Source: Brachionus koreanus
Taxonomy: Eukaryota > Rotifera > Eurotatoria > Ploima > Brachionidae
Direction of reading: 5' to 3'
Assembly: GCA_016987375.1 (NCBI GenBank)
Contig: PJRA01000509.1
Location: 1,554,014-1,618,013 of the forward strand
DNA: 64,000 bases
Both the position numbers and the translations under genes were made by a program. The notes beneath the pieces were generated by a model. That model worked only from the letters and a program-made list of their open reading frames with translations. It did not search any database and was not told the origin of the DNA. Within the stretch, counting starts at the first letter, position 1, and every line of letters begins with the position of its first letter. This document shows positions 1 to 12,479 of this stretch, one piece after another.

Positions 1-130
1 CAATAAAATTTTTTAAAATTTTCTTTATTATGAGCTTGTTGATAAATAAAAAATTAATAAGAATTGTTGAACCAGCATGATTTACAAGAGATGAATTAAA
101 TAAAAAGAAAAAGATATTTTCAATTTAAAT

Positions 131-1855
131 TTATTTAATTTCATGCAGAAATAGGCATTCATTTTCTGTCAAAATACAACCATTTGGATGATAAGTAAAA
201 AAAAGACAAGGCTTAGTTTTAACAAAAATTGTGCGATCTTTTTTTTTATTTTTATTTGAATTTTGGTCCAGTTTCTGATTACGTATTCTTACTGTATTTC
301 CTTCACATACAAAAAGTTGATGAAAATTTTTCAGCAAAGTCTTTATACCACCACATTCAGACTTTATTTTAGCGAATTGTTCTTTTTCAAACAAGCTGAC
401 AATTTCATTTAGTTCACATGAACGACCAGCATTCCATTTAGTGCCATCGTATTTATCCACAAAATTATCTTCACTTAAGAGTAAATCTAGCACTTTCTCC
501 AGTATAAAAATCTTAAGTTCACCATCAACATTTTTTGTACAGTTTCGACTTGATTTTAATTTTTCCTGCTCCAAGTCTCGGGCAACAAAATTTGAAGCCC
601 TTGATTTAGACTGCAACGAATTGACTATTTCATCTATATTTTTATTGTTTACATCATTCATAATTCCGATTAGACATACATTACGAGTAGATGGTATTCT
701 CAATTTATCTTTGTAAACTTTCAGACCAAAATTGGTAAAAATTTTTTCTAAATAATTTAAATAAGTATCATATCTGGATTCATTTTTTTGTTTTAATTCA
801 AATTTTGAGTTAAAATCAAATAGACAGCAGGGTATAAGCATAACGTGGCATTTGTTGCCCACTTTATTGGACACTTTACAAGCAAGATATGGCAACCATG
901 GAGACAGCTCGTCAGAATGATTTCCAATAATACAATCATAATCATCAAAAAAATCACTTTTAGGATCAATTGTTGCTTCGAATAAATTTGTTGTTTTTGG
1001 AAAGCTATCCCATATTTTTCGTTTCCTCATGTCGACACCATATCCCGAATAGCCCTGATCATTTAAAATATGAACCAGAAGTCCATTTCCGCAGCCTACA
1101 TCGATAAAATTTTTTGGATAAATATTCAAAAATTTCCATGCCAAAATAAAATAGCAAGCTATGGAAACGTCTTCGTGAATAAACTTTTCTGGATTTGTAT
1201 TCGTGAGTTGTGTCCAATTTTTGGAAAATTTTTGCCAATAGATATCTTTCAATTCTTGATAAAGCTTTGAGTAATCATTTACCATGTTTGGGTACAAAGA
1301 CAAAGTGCTCAATTTGGCGCAATCAAAATCATCAGTCTGACATACATTACGTGACCAATTTTGAATTTTCGGCATCAGGTTGTCGCTTAGCCATTTAACC
1401 TGCAGAGAATATTTTTCATCAGTGATTTCAATATTTTCAACAAAAAGTTCCATGATTTTTTCACTCTTATTAAAATGCAGCATGTGAGCAAAGCTAATGG
1501 AAGCGTGCTTGGAAGTGTCTGTATTTAAGTTGGTTTCTATCGGACAAATAAGAACCAGGCCATGTTGCGAAAAGTTTGAAAATATTATATATTTTACATT
1601 GTTGAATATTTTGTTGTTTTTTGATAGAAATTCTCTATATTCTATTGAAAAAGATGAAAAATCTAAATCTGTTTTAAAGTTAACAGGCTCGATGCTGACG
1701 CTTCCAGCTAGCCATTTGTTCACAACTTGGGGTTTGTTTAAATAAATTCTGATCGCACTTTCAAATTCAATATTTTGCTCAGATGAATCATAATTTAGGG
1801 TTTTAGCTAAATTTAGTTTAAAAGTTGATATTAAATTATCTAAAATATTAGTCAT
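131..1855 (-). CDS. TRMT44: tRNA (uracil-2'-O)-methyltransferase TRMT44-like
   Basis: Single-exon gene, 574 aa. The family 2'-O-methylates U44 of tRNA(Ser) in the cytoplasm using S-adenosylmethionine. The SAM-binding motif DVGCGNGLLVHIL lies near residue 253, followed by the family segments GYGVDMRKRKIW, IIGNHSDELSPWLPYLA and IPCCLFDF. The C-terminus carries a CCCH-type zinc finger (CX9CX6CX3H), as I recall for animal TRMT44. I start at the ATG at 1855, because the frame remains open for seven codons upstream only from a GTG. It is divergent from the gene starting at 3120, with about 1.26 kb between starts. No breaks are seen. The assignment rests on motif recognition and overall order. Confidence 0.9.
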   Translation of the reverse strand: MTNILDNLISTFKLNLAKTLNYDSSEQNIEFESAIRIYLNKPQVVNKWLAGSVSIEPVNFKTDLDFSSFSIEYREFLSKNNKIFNNVKYIIFSNFSQHGLVLICPIETNLNTDTSKHASISFAHMLHFNKSEKIMELFVENIEITDEKYSLQVKWLSDNLMPKIQNWSRNVCQTDDFDCAKLSTLSLYPNMVNDYSKLYQELKDIYWQKFSKNWTQLTNTNPEKFIHEDVSIACYFILAWKFLNIYPKNFIDVGCGNGLLVHILNDQGYSGYGVDMRKRKIWDSFPKTTNLFEATIDPKSDFFDDYDCIIGNHSDELSPWLPYLACKVSNKVGNKCHVMLIPCCLFDFNSKFELKQKNESRYDTYLNYLEKIFTNFGLKVYKDKLRIPSTRNVCLIGIMNDVNNKNIDEIVNSLQSKSRASNFVARDLEQEKLKSSRNCTKNVDGELKIFILEKVLDLLLSEDNFVDKYDGTKWNAGRSCELNEIVSLFEKEQFAKIKSECGGIKTLLKNFHQLFVCEGNTVRIRNQKLDQNSNKNKKKDRTIFVKTKPCLFFTYHPNGCILTENECLFLHEIK

Positions 1856-3119
1856 TGATAAAACTTTTATCAATTTCACAATAAATTTTTTAATATTAAA
1901 TGAGAATTATTGTACAAGTTTAAAAATAAAGTTAACATTTGCACAAAAAGTGTTTAATTTTTTTCAACGCCTTTTTAAAAAATGATAAAATTTTAATTAA
2001 GTAGGTGTTTTTTAGTTTAGATCAAAAGATTTAGTTGTAAAATATTATCTGATTATTTTTTTTTAATTAAGAAAATATCAAAAAATTAAAAAATAAGAGC
2101 GAGAATTGAAAAGATGAAAGAAAATTTTTAAAAATAAATCGTCTAATTCAAAATTCAAAGAATAAACAGTTTATTAATTATTTAGTTTTGTCAATTTTTT
2201 TTATCGATTTGAAGCTTAATAAATCTTTTTTCTTCATTTTCAAGATTTTTAAATAAATTTTAATGATAAATATGGTTACTTTTTAATCTATTCTAAGATA
2301 AAGCGACATAAAACAAACAAAAAATTGCGAATAATTTTTCATTAACGATAATTTTAATAAAACTGACAAATTCCTCTAATATTTTGGCATTTAAATAAAA
2401 TTTTATTTAACTAAAATAGTATAGACGTAAAAAATGGTCACATAACTAAACATTCTTATCAATAATTTTCATCCCAATTGGAAAAAATTTTTAAGAAAAT
2501 TGAAATTAAGCTATGAAGGTTAATAATACTTTTGGTTATTCAAAAAAAATTAAATTTTTGACTTTATTTTAAAATAGCTATTTTTAAATAAATTTCAAAA
2601 ATTTATTTATTCATTTATTTATTAAATTCACATATATAAAACTACAAATATTACAAATTTGAAAAAAAAAGTATTAATTAAATTAATTTAATGAAAATTG
2701 TTTATTTAATTTAAAATTTTAAGAATGAAAATTTTTTTTAATTTTCTTGTCACAAAAAACATCTTTTTTTAACAAAATAATTTTAGATACAATTGATTGA
2801 AAAGCCTTAATAAATGAAAGATTAAGAAATTAGAGATTTTAATTATTTATATTAGGATAATAATTTATTAGAATTTATTTTTTATTTTAATCTTTTTTAA
2901 TCAAAAACAAACTTAAAATATGATTTTTTGAATTTTCTTCAAAAATATTAGGTAACCATGTACTTTTTGCCATATCTTGCGAAACGCTAATAAATTGCGA
3001 AGTTTTTAAAAACCAGAATAACAAATATTTTCTATTAAAATTTTCACCAAGCCTTAAATTCTTGAAATACAATATAAAAATAAATAAATGAAAAACAAAA
3101 AAAAATTTAAATTTTAAAT
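1856..3119. other. Non-coding interval between divergent genes
   Basis: About 1.26 kb of extremely AT-rich sequence between two divergent gene starts, so it must hold both promoters. I see no convincing coding exon, RNA gene or repeat. A 61-codon open stretch at 2887-3072 (-) has no recognisable content. Confidence 0.6.
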
Positions 3120-4001
3120 ATGGCAGTTGTAAAAAAAGATATTGAAGAGTATCTTAAAGAATTGTTGGATAAAAGGCAGATACCAGAAACAAATGCAAAT
3201 TTCTCAGTTGGCAAGGCTGAAAAATTTAGTATAGAATCAATAAATAATTTTGGAAAAGGTTTTATTCATAATTCAGATGTGTTTTTATCAAATGATCATT
3301 CCAAACTACGTTCTAATTGTTTAAAGCTATTAGCCAAACAGTTTTACGAACCAATAAATAAAAAATTTAACTACGACTTTTATTTTGCATCTCCGTCCAA
3401 AATTCCTATATTTAATGAATTCGGAGGAGGATATTGTCAACTGTTATCTGTTGATTTGAATCTGGGATCTACTCATGAAAAAGGACACAATGAGATTGTG
3501 GGCGAAATTGGATTCGTAAACGAGAATATTGGACTCTTACTAGCCAAATCAGTTGCCCTATTGAATCAATTCACAAATATTTCATATTCATTCGGTCTCA
3601 AAATTGAATTTGACAAGACAGATTTTAGTGCCATATTTTTCTTACTTGAGCGCTCAACTAAGCCAAATAGTGAAAAAATTTCAAATTTACAAAATAGTGT
3701 TCGTAATAACCAAGAAAAGATTGATGAAAAAAGTTATTCTGTATATTTAGATGAGCTTATTGATTGTTTATATAATGAAAGAATGTCTCGATTCAATGTA
3801 AATTTAGTTTATTTACGCTCAATAAATCAAGATAACTTGGAAGTACCATTGTCTTTTGATTTGAAAATATGTGATTTTGAGAAAGAAAAAACTGAAAATG
3901 TTACAATCACAATCGAAAAAGAAGTTTTAAGAAGTATTTTCAATTTGTGGAAAGATCATTTTTTATCTATTAAAATTCAAAATATCACTAATGAACAGTA
4001 A
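3120..4001 (+). CDS. Uncharacterised 293-aa protein
   Basis: Intronless frame of 293 codons with an ATG start and a clean stop, much longer than chance frames in this AT-rich DNA. Codon use and GC resemble the neighbouring genes. The protein begins MAVVKKDIEEYLKELL and has no signal peptide or membrane segment. It has a Gly-rich turn (NEFGGGYCQLLSVDLNLG) near residue 100, a charged stretch near residues 180-200 and a folded-looking C-terminal part of alternating hydrophobic residues. I do not recognise the family. The soluble, domain-like composition suggests a cytosolic or nuclear protein. It is divergent from TRMT44; the next gene downstream is 4.2 kb away. Confidence 0.75.
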   Translation: MAVVKKDIEEYLKELLDKRQIPETNANFSVGKAEKFSIESINNFGKGFIHNSDVFLSNDHSKLRSNCLKLLAKQFYEPINKKFNYDFYFASPSKIPIFNEFGGGYCQLLSVDLNLGSTHEKGHNEIVGEIGFVNENIGLLLAKSVALLNQFTNISYSFGLKIEFDKTDFSAIFFLLERSTKPNSEKISNLQNSVRNNQEKIDEKSYSVYLDELIDCLYNERMSRFNVNLVYLRSINQDNLEVPLSFDLKICDFEKEKTENVTITIEKEVLRSIFNLWKDHFLSIKIQNITNEQ

Positions 4002-4466
4002 AACATAAAATTAGAATTAATAAATTTTTTGAACACTTATTTTTGAAAAAATAAAAATTTTGAAGTAATTTATCTTAAAAATTTCTTTTAAATAAAAAAA
4101 TTCTCATGATCTATTAAGTTTTATGAATAATAAAAAAAAGTGAATATTTCTATAAATCTAATTGTTGAAACATTGACGACGACTATTTTCATATATAATA
4201 TTATAACGGGTGTTAAAAAAAGAATTTTCATAAGTTTATTAAAGTAAAAAATATGTTCCCATTCGGAACACCTTTATCCAAAAATTATAGTTAGTATATA
4301 TGTTAAATAGTTTATTTTTAGAGCAAAAAAAATTGATTTATATTAGTCCTTTGATCATTTTTTAATAAATTTTTGATAAAAAGCTATCAAAAAAAACACT
4401 TAAATTTTATTTTTTGAATTTCTTCAAAAAAGTTAGGTCCAAATATTTTCAAATTTTATACTTACA

Positions 4467-4690
4467 TTAACACTAGATAGCCCGGCTGATTTTTCATTAA
4501 AATTTCAAATAAAGTTATCAAGATAAATTAAAAATTTTCATTGAAAATTTATTCATTTTCTTAAAATTACAATCAAGATTTTTAGATAATAAAAACAATT
4601 TTTTGAAAAATTTTATTTATATGTGGTAAAAATCAAGTTTCAATTTTTCAAAAAGGGGTCTAAAAAACCCCTCGGGCGCTCGAGTGTTAA
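4467..4690 (+). mobile_element. TTAA-flanked MITE, subfamily B, complete
   Basis: 224 bp including TTAA at both ends (4467-4470, 4687-4690). The left end reads TTAACACTAGATAGCCCGGC and the right end is its imperfect inverse (CGGGCGCTCGAGTGTTAA). A perfect hairpin GGGGTCTAAAAAACCCC lies just inside the right end. It has no coding capacity. TTAA duplication is typical of piggyBac-type transposition, so it is probably mobilised in trans by such a transposase. Confidence 0.75.
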
Positions 4691-7095
4691 GCAGACGCCT
4701 CTCAGAATGCTTTTTGTTTCTAGCTCTTCTTCTATCGCTAATTTGTCTTTCTCTAGTGTCCAATGCAACGCATAGTTCTTTTGGACGTAATTAAATATGG
4801 TCTAGAAAGCCGTAATGCAAGGTTTCGTTCGAATTCTCAATTGTATTTTAGATTTTTAACTTATATCAGCTTTCAAATATATCACCTAGTCAAATCTACT
4901 ATTGAGTAATATTCTTTAGTTCTTTAGCTAACTTTTAAAGGGTCTGCAATATCATAGAGTTAATCGGATCCTGAGATATTGGACTTCAAGTACAACATAC
5001 TTTAAAAAAGGTCTAATTTTGCCTGTTATTTTCCAAATGAATGGAATTTTCAAAAATTATGAAACAGAGATAATTATTGTCTATTTTAATTCTATGAAAT
5101 ATGTTTTCTTATATTCCGGCATTTTAGGGGGCTGAAAAGAAGGCTTTTGTCGTTTGGATAAGTCCCGGGAAATCCAAACAATAATTATTATTCCGAATTA
5201 AATTAAAAAATGTCCTTTGTATATAAATTTTTGATATGAAATATACAAGTGAATCAAAAGAATTTAAAAAATAAAATCATTTAATATTGAAAAATTTTAT
5301 CAATTTAAGTTTAAAAATAGGAAATTTAGATTTATATTTTCAATTTGAATCATAATTTTTTGAATCTTTGACCTAGAATTTTAAATGTGATATTTAGTTG
5401 TCAACTTAGGCTTTGTAATTTTATAAATTAATTTGAAAAGTTTGCTTTTTGATAATTAGTGAAAATTATATTGTTTAAATATTTGAGTTTAAAATATCAT
5501 GTTACAAGCGGCTCGAGGTTATTCAGTGATATATGGCCAACAAATGCTTTTCGATTAATCTCGAAATCTACAAATAGGTAACGCAGTTTTTCATGTGAAA
5601 ATCGAAAACGAATATAACAGGTCACTGATAACCAACTAATCACGTACAACTAATGAAAATGAAAACAAACACTCTCAAATATTAGCTTGATAGACCATCG
5701 AACATTTTAATTGGAGCTATGAAAAAAATATCAATTCAAAAATCTGGGTTAGTTTTGTTTGTTTTGCTATTGAAATAATGATAGGATATTTTTTGCTCAA
5801 GTTTTTAAAGTCTCAAATTATCGTTGTTAGTTTTTAATTTAAAATTTATTCAACGCTTAAAATAATGACATTTGAAGATTTCAAACTTAAAGCGTTTTAG
5901 TTTTATTTTGAATTAAATTCATTTTAGATAGCGTAAACAAATTGATTATTTGCTAAGAACTCAAATTAGAACTAACAAAAGGTTATTTGTATCATCACGT
6001 TTTTCTAATTCAAATGCTTTGGATAAAATTAAACTGAGCTAAGTTTAAAAAACGATTAAATTCGTTTTATAATTTAAAATGAATGAAATTTTCCAAAAGT
6101 AGAACACTAATTAATTTTAATTATGCAGTATTTAGAAAAATCCCGTTCATAATAAATTTTAAGCTTCTGATTAACTTTTTTTTGTCTTAATCTATTTTTG
6201 ATTTAATAGTAAATAATTTTCTTATTTCAATCTTGAAAACATAACGATTAGTAATCAAACTAAGAAAAAAATTCAATTTTTCGGTTTAATTAATTTTTAG
6301 GAAACAAAAAAAAATCTCGAAAAAAATTTAATTTTAAATTCAAAGTAATTTAAATCATATTTTAGTAAAAACTAAAAGATTTTTAACTGATTTAACTTTA
6401 TTTGTAATGATTTAATTCTAAGTTATTCTTGAATAATTCAAATTTTTAGAAATTATTTTTTCTGCTAATCAATAATAAAAATGATAATGAAAAGCTACAC
6501 CAGGTTGACTGTAAAGCAAGAATTCGCATTCTATGGTAGCAATTATGATGCATTGATACAGTTTTGCTTTATTTTACTAGATTTAAGTGCTTGAGAATTC
6601 CTGAATGGACCAACTTTTTGTCAGATTATTCCAATTGTCAGCAACTCTTTTCTGTAGTCATTTTTTCTAATTTTCTTTCTAATTTATAAAATAAATAATA
6701 GTCAGTTTAAGTTCTAATTAACAAAAAAATTTTGTTATTTATTTTAAATAAAATTGAAATTTTTAATTTCAAGTCAATTTTGAAAAAAAATTTCTTTTTA
6801 ATTTTGTTTGTAACAAAAATAAATAAATTTTTCTTGTAATTTTTAAAAAATTATTCCCTCGAATAGTAACAAATAAGACTAAATTAGAATATTTGACAAC
6901 TAAATTTAAAGTTGAAAATTATAGTTATTTATTTCTTCAAAATCATTAAAATTCTTTCTATTTTAATGCATTTTTATTTATCGCTTGGATAACATCAAAA
7001 TTTTGTTGATTCGATTTTATTAACAATTCAATATGGATTGATAATTAATTTCTTAGGTCGGTTAAGATTTTAGCAGCTCATCAAACTAATTCCAT

Positions 7096-7321
7096 TTTAC
7101 ACTAGAAAGACCGACAGATTATTAATTACATATTTAAAATTTTTTTTTATGGAGCAAATTAAATATTTTTTCTGAAAATTAACTAAAATTCTTTTAGAAT
7201 TAAAAACAAAATGATTTATTTTTTAAAAGCTATCTTATAAAATTTTATTTTTGTCAAAAAATATTTAAGTTTCAATTCTTTAAAAATGGATCTATAAAAC
7301 TCTCGGGTTTTCTAGTATTAA
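7096..7321 (+). mobile_element. TTAA-flanked MITE, subfamily B, diverged copy
   Basis: About 225 bp. The left end has CACTAGAAAGACCGACAG after TTTTA (a mutated TTAA); the right end has CTCGGGTTTTCTAGTATTAA with TTAA at 7318-7321. It aligns with 4467-4690 along its length, including GTTTCAATT and GGATCTATAAAACTC near the right end. The inner hairpin is eroded, so this is an old copy. Confidence 0.65.
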
Positions 7322-7982
7322 TTTAAAATATCTTTTTATTTTTTTATAGTTTCTAGCAGTGATGTTAATAAAAATGCCATTATTAATCTCAAATCTCAAA
7401 TTTCTAAATTATCAAACTTATTTAATCTAAAGAAAATTTTTAAAAATAAAATTTTTTTTAAGCTCTCAATTTTTTCTGGTATAAATAAGGAATGAAAAAA
7501 TATTAGAAAATTTTCTATCAAAAAACAGTTTTAGAATATTTCACTGTGTAAATTCAAATGTTAACAAAAGCTAAAAATGAAATTTAAAAATTAGTTAATA
7601 ATTTATTTGAATTTTAGCTAAAATAAAAGCATAAATCATTTTAATCAGCATTAGTTTTCCAGTTTCTTTAAAAGATTACAAATTATCCATTTTTTTTTTC
7701 TAATCAAATCGCTTCCAATAAGTAAATACAAAAGAAAAAAAATCAAGAAAAAAATAATATTGACTTAAATTAAGACAAAGACTACATTTTTATGTTCATA
7801 CTTAGTCTAAAATTGCAAATGCAAACTAAATAAAAAAAAACACATATAATTCAACTATCTTATATTAAGTCTAGCTCGATAAGCGATTCATAAAAAATTT
7901 AAATATGCTTTCCCCTCAAAAAAAGAAAAATAAATAGTCTAAATTGTTTGCGTGTTGCAATCTATGTCCTTGACTTGCTAGC

Positions 7983-7991
7983 TATATAAAG
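7983..7991 (+). promoter_or_regulatory. Possible TATA box for vigilin
   Basis: TATATAAAG about 235 bp before the vigilin ATG. A possible acceptor (CCTTTAG, ending 8217) lies 8 nt before the ATG, so a short 5'-UTR intron could separate promoter and start. In such AT-rich DNA the motif could be chance. Confidence 0.3.
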
Positions 7992-8225
7992 AAAAAACTA
8001 CACGTAGTTAAATTTTCGACAATATATAAAAAATTTAAGAGTTTTATTAGGTTGTTTTTTAGTGAGCAAATTTACCTTTTTTTTTTTTATTATTTTTTTT
8101 CTAACACATCATCACGTTTTTTAGATTTGAAGTTAAAATTCAAACAAGGTTAATAGCCAAAACTGAATTTCTAGAAAAAAAAATAACTGGACCGAGTTTG
8201 TTTTACGGAACCTTTAGCATTGAAA

Positions 8226-11200
8226 ATGAGCGTCGAAATAGAAAACTATAAAGTAGATGAAGTGAACAATTATGACACTGTTTTTCCATCGCTTCCGAGC
8301 AATGGTGTGGCCTTCAACACGAACTCCGTGTGGAATAGCCAGTCATCATTGTCGATCAAGCGTCATTTCAATGTGACACAAACAATTCACGTGCCTTACG
8401 AAGAGCGAAAGCACAAGGATCAAAAGTCTTTTGGCTTCGATGCTAACAAAAAATGTGAAGAAATTGCTGGTAAATTTGGTGTAAAAGTGGAAATTTGCGG
8501 TTCCAAGGATCAATCGTTGAACGTGGTCATCTCTGGTCCAGAGCAAAAGGTCACCGATGCTAAAAAAGCCATAGTTGCTGAATTGCAAACCGAAAGAGAC
8601 CACAAGATCAAGGTGCCCAAAGATCAGCACAAGTTCTTAATTGGAAAAAATGGTTCTGTTTTAACTAAGCTTCAGGAAAAGACAAGCACTAAAATCCAAA
8701 TACCCAAATCGGACTCCAACTCGGACTTGATCACCATTACGGGCCCAAAAGAAGGAATTCAGCATGCTATCATTGAAATACAGCTTATATGTGAAGAGCA
8801 GTCAAAATCCGGTTTTGAAAGACTTCATATACCAAAGCTTTACCACCCATGGATCAGAGGCTTTAACAACGAAATTGCCAATGAAATATCCAATCGAACT
8901 GGTGCTAAAATAAACATTCCTCCACCTCAAGTAGACAAAGACGAGATAGCTGTATCTGGCGACAGAGAAAAAGTGGATGCGGCCGTGGCCGAAATAAATC
9001 GAATTTATGCTCAAAAGTCTAAACAAAATGTGACCAAATTAGCAATTCAAATCACAAAGTCACAACATAAGCTCATTATCGGAAAGAATGGTTCGACTGT
9101 TCATGAAATATTTAAAGACCATGATGTGTATGTTCAAGTTCCTAAATTGGATTCAGACAGTGAGACTATTTATTTGTATGGAGAAGAGGCCAAACTAGGT
9201 GCTGCCCTAACTCAAGTTATAGCCAAATCAAATTCGGTCACCACTGTTAAAATAGATGTTCCGTCCTGGTTGCATAGACACTTGATTGGCGAAAAGGGCT
9301 CAAACATATCCAAAATAACTGCCGATTATCCCAACACCCATGTTAACTTCGAGCGAGATGACAAGATAACTTTGGAAGGTCCACCAGATGAAGTCGAAAA
9401 GGTAAAAGAAACATTGGGAAACATAACTATTGGTTTGAAGAAAATATTGCTCTGCGAAGATCTCGTTGTGGATCCTAAGTTCTATTCTCAATTAATTGGT
9501 TCCAAGAAAAATGAGAATCTAGTGGCAAGATTGAATAAAGAATGTGATGTTGTTGTACGTTTGCCGCCTGAGAATTCCAATTCAAATATTGTGCGCATCG
9601 AAGGATCTCCTGAAAATGTGCTCAAGGCCAAAAAAGAACTTCAGGATCTTGTTGCTCGAATGGAAAATGAAAGGGCCAAGGATATCATCATCGAACAGAA
9701 ATATCATTCCAATTTAATTGGAAAAAGTGGCAAAAATTTAAATGAAATCCGAGCCAAATTTAATGATGTTCAAATAAATATTCCTTCTCAGCAAGAAAAA
9801 TCTGATATCATTACAATTAGAGGTAAGAAAATTTTTTCAATTTATTTTTTTTTCTCTAAAAAATTATTTTCTGATATTATTAAAAAGGGAGTCATTTGGA
9901 TTATTTAACTATTTATATGACTTTTTTTCTTTTGACTAAATTGGAAAAATTTAATTAGTCCAAATATTGATATTTAACTTGAGTGAAATTTTCAACAAGC
10001 AAAGAAATGGGGCATAATTAAAAAAAAATTTTTCAAAAATTTTTATAAACCAGAGAATTTTCAAAAAAATAAGAAAAATTTTTTCCAAGTCAAATTACCA
10101 AATTAATGATATTTAATGATAAAATTCTTTTTTCATAATTTATGACTTTTTAGTTTTTTCATTTCGAATTTCCTTTCATCGTCAGACAACATTAATAAAA
10201 CTTAACATTCAATAGGATTTTATTTTTGCCAATTACTTTGCAAAAAAGTCTAATGTCGCCGAGTTTAAATTTCTTGTGAAGCCTATGAATTATAGTTTAT
10301 ATACTTTATTTCTTATTTTTTTAATTGAATCTTAAAATAATAATAAAAATAATTATAAATTCAATCTGTAATAAACTTCTATAAGAAAATAATAATTAAA
10401 AGATGAATTTAGCATAAAATTTGATGATATTTGATGGTTATTTTTTCTTTTAAAGGTAACAAAAATGACGTTGAAAAATGCTTTAAACATTTACAGCAGA
10501 TGATCAAGGAAATGCAGGAAAACAATTATCAAGAAGAGGTGCAAATAGTCAAAGAATTCCATAGAATGATAATTGGAAAGCATGGAGCTTTTATAAGAAA
10601 AGTTCGTGACGATACTCATACACGTATCGAGGTCCCTGCGGAAAATTCTGATTCAAATACAATTTTGTTGACAGGCAAAAGAGACAATGTACAGAAAGCT
10701 CGTCGACTAATTGAAGACAAAGTCAAAGAACTGATAACTATCAAAGAAGATTTTGTTGAAATACCACACCAATTTCACTCCGCATTGATTGGCAAAGGAG
10801 GTGGTATAATAAAGCAAATTCGTCAAGATTGCGGTGGTGTAATTATAAACTTTCCGCCTGAATCAGCTCCAAGTGACAAAATCACACTAAGAGGTCCTGT
10901 TGAAGAACTTAAAAAGGCAAAACAGGAATTACTAAAACTTGCTGAGGAAAAAAATGATCTTTCCTATTCGGAAGAAATTCCCGCAAAATCTGAATATCAC
11001 CGATTTTTGGTGGGTAAAAATGGCTCTAGAGCAAATTATTATAGAGAAACATATAATGTTAGAATTGTTTTCCCTGATGCACAAAATGTAGAAGCAAGTG
11101 ACTTAATAACCATTGTGGGTAAAAAAGAAAATGTTCAAAAAGCTCGTGTAGAGTTAGAAAAAGAAATAAAAGCACTAGAAGAAGAGGTTAATCAAGAGAT

Positions 11201-12479
11201 AAATGTGGATCCCAAATGGCACAAATATTTTTTTGTCAAGAAAGGCGAACTTAGAAAAAAAATAAGTGATGAAAATTGTAATGTTAGAATCAATTTTCCA
11301 CAGGATAAATTGTCTTCCCAAGTAACAGTAAAAGGACCACGCGATGCTGTTGCATCTGCCATCAAACAAATTCAAGAATTTGTAAATGAAATGGAAAATC
11401 AAGTAACAATCGAAGTAAACATTGAAAGAAAACATCATCCTGCAATTATTGGTCAAAAAGGAGCTAATACAACTCGCATTAGCAGTGATTTTAAAGTAAA
11501 CATTCAATTTCCGGCTCGTCAAAGTGAAGAAACTGAGGAACATGATCCCAAACAAGACATTTTCACTATTACCGGTTTGAAAGAAAACTGTGAAAATGCC
11601 AAACAAGCTTTATTAGACTTAATTCCTTTAGAGGAAAACTTCAATTTTCCAGCCAAATTTCACAAAGACTTGTTAGCTGACAAAGCTGAAGTTTTAAGAA
11701 AATTAATTAATGACTATAAAGTTCAGATAAACGTGCCTAAGAGAGAAGAGAATGCTGATCATGTTATTTTAGTAGGCACACGTGAGAATTTGGAGGAGGT
11801 CAAAGTTGCTTTGGCTGAGAAGCTTGAGGATCTTGAAGTCAAGAATTACACAGTTGAAATTACAAATGTTAAAGGAGAAATCATTCCACAATTGAGAGGT
11901 CGGAACGGTATTGAATGCGAAAGATTGCAGAAAAAATTTCAAGTTAAAATTTATTTCGGTCAGAAGGGCGATAATGATAAGATAAAGATAATTGGTGTTC
12001 AAAAAAATGTTCAAGATTGTGAGAAATTTATAAGACAAAAAATAGAAGACGAAGAATCAAAATTAAGTCAAGAGATTGAGATTGACCAGCGAGTACATTC
12101 AAGAATAATTGGCGCACAAGGCAAAGCATTGGCCAAGTTAAGTGAAAAATACAAGGTTGAAATTAAATTTCAACGAAACTCAGAGAATGTTATCGTAAAA
12201 GGCAGAGATATGGACCAAATAGATGATGCATGTGATCATCTAAAAAATTTGGAAGAAGAATACTTGCAAGATTTGGCCGAAAGAGAACAATATATTCATC
12301 CATCAAATCGAAGCGAGAATACCAATGGTTTGGCTGACAACTCTCAAGGTTTTGTAGTAAGAGGTGCTCCATGGGAACAAGCACCAGATACGAACAACAT
12401 GGAGGATTTTCCAACAATTAGTACATCTGTTATAAATGGCCAAAATGGTCAAAAATCAATGTGGGGGTTAAAGAAATAG
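8226..12479 (+). CDS. HDLBP: Vigilin, multi-KH RNA-binding protein
   Basis: Two coding exons, 8226-9822 and 10456-12479, split by a 633-bp intron (G|GTAAGA ... TTTAAAG|GT), give 1206 aa; human vigilin is near 1268. Tandem KH domains fill almost the whole protein, about 14 counting degenerate ones. Intact GXXG loops include IGKNGS, IGEKGS, IGKSGK, IGKHGA, IGKGGG, VGKNGS and IGQKGA; others have lost the loop (IGSKKN, VKKGEL, ADKAEV). The C-terminus (EDFP...MWGLKK) resembles the conserved vigilin tail. Vigilins bind many mRNAs and tRNAs in the cytosol, at ribosomes and the ER. The start is the ATG opening MSVEIENY. Confidence 0.95.

Larger units (their letters stand above)
4002..8225. other. Non-coding interval with two MITEs and a degenerate block
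   Basis: A 4.2 kb gap before vigilin. It contains two TTAA-flanked miniature elements (4467-4690 and 7096-7321). A less AT-rich block at about 4690-5190 looks like a decayed insertion. A TATA-like box lies at 7983. The rest is AT-rich with no coding signal I can support. Confidence 0.6.

Noticed and set aside
2887..3072. 61-codon open frame on the minus strand upstream of the 293-aa gene
   Set aside because: Low-complexity, no recognisable motif, lies in a promoter interval, and frames this short are common in such AT-rich DNA.
8220..8225. TTG at 8220 as the vigilin start
   Set aside because: The ATG two codons downstream at 8226 is the normal eukaryotic choice; similar non-ATG starts were rejected for TRMT44, alpha-catulin exon 4 and the Aster-like gene.
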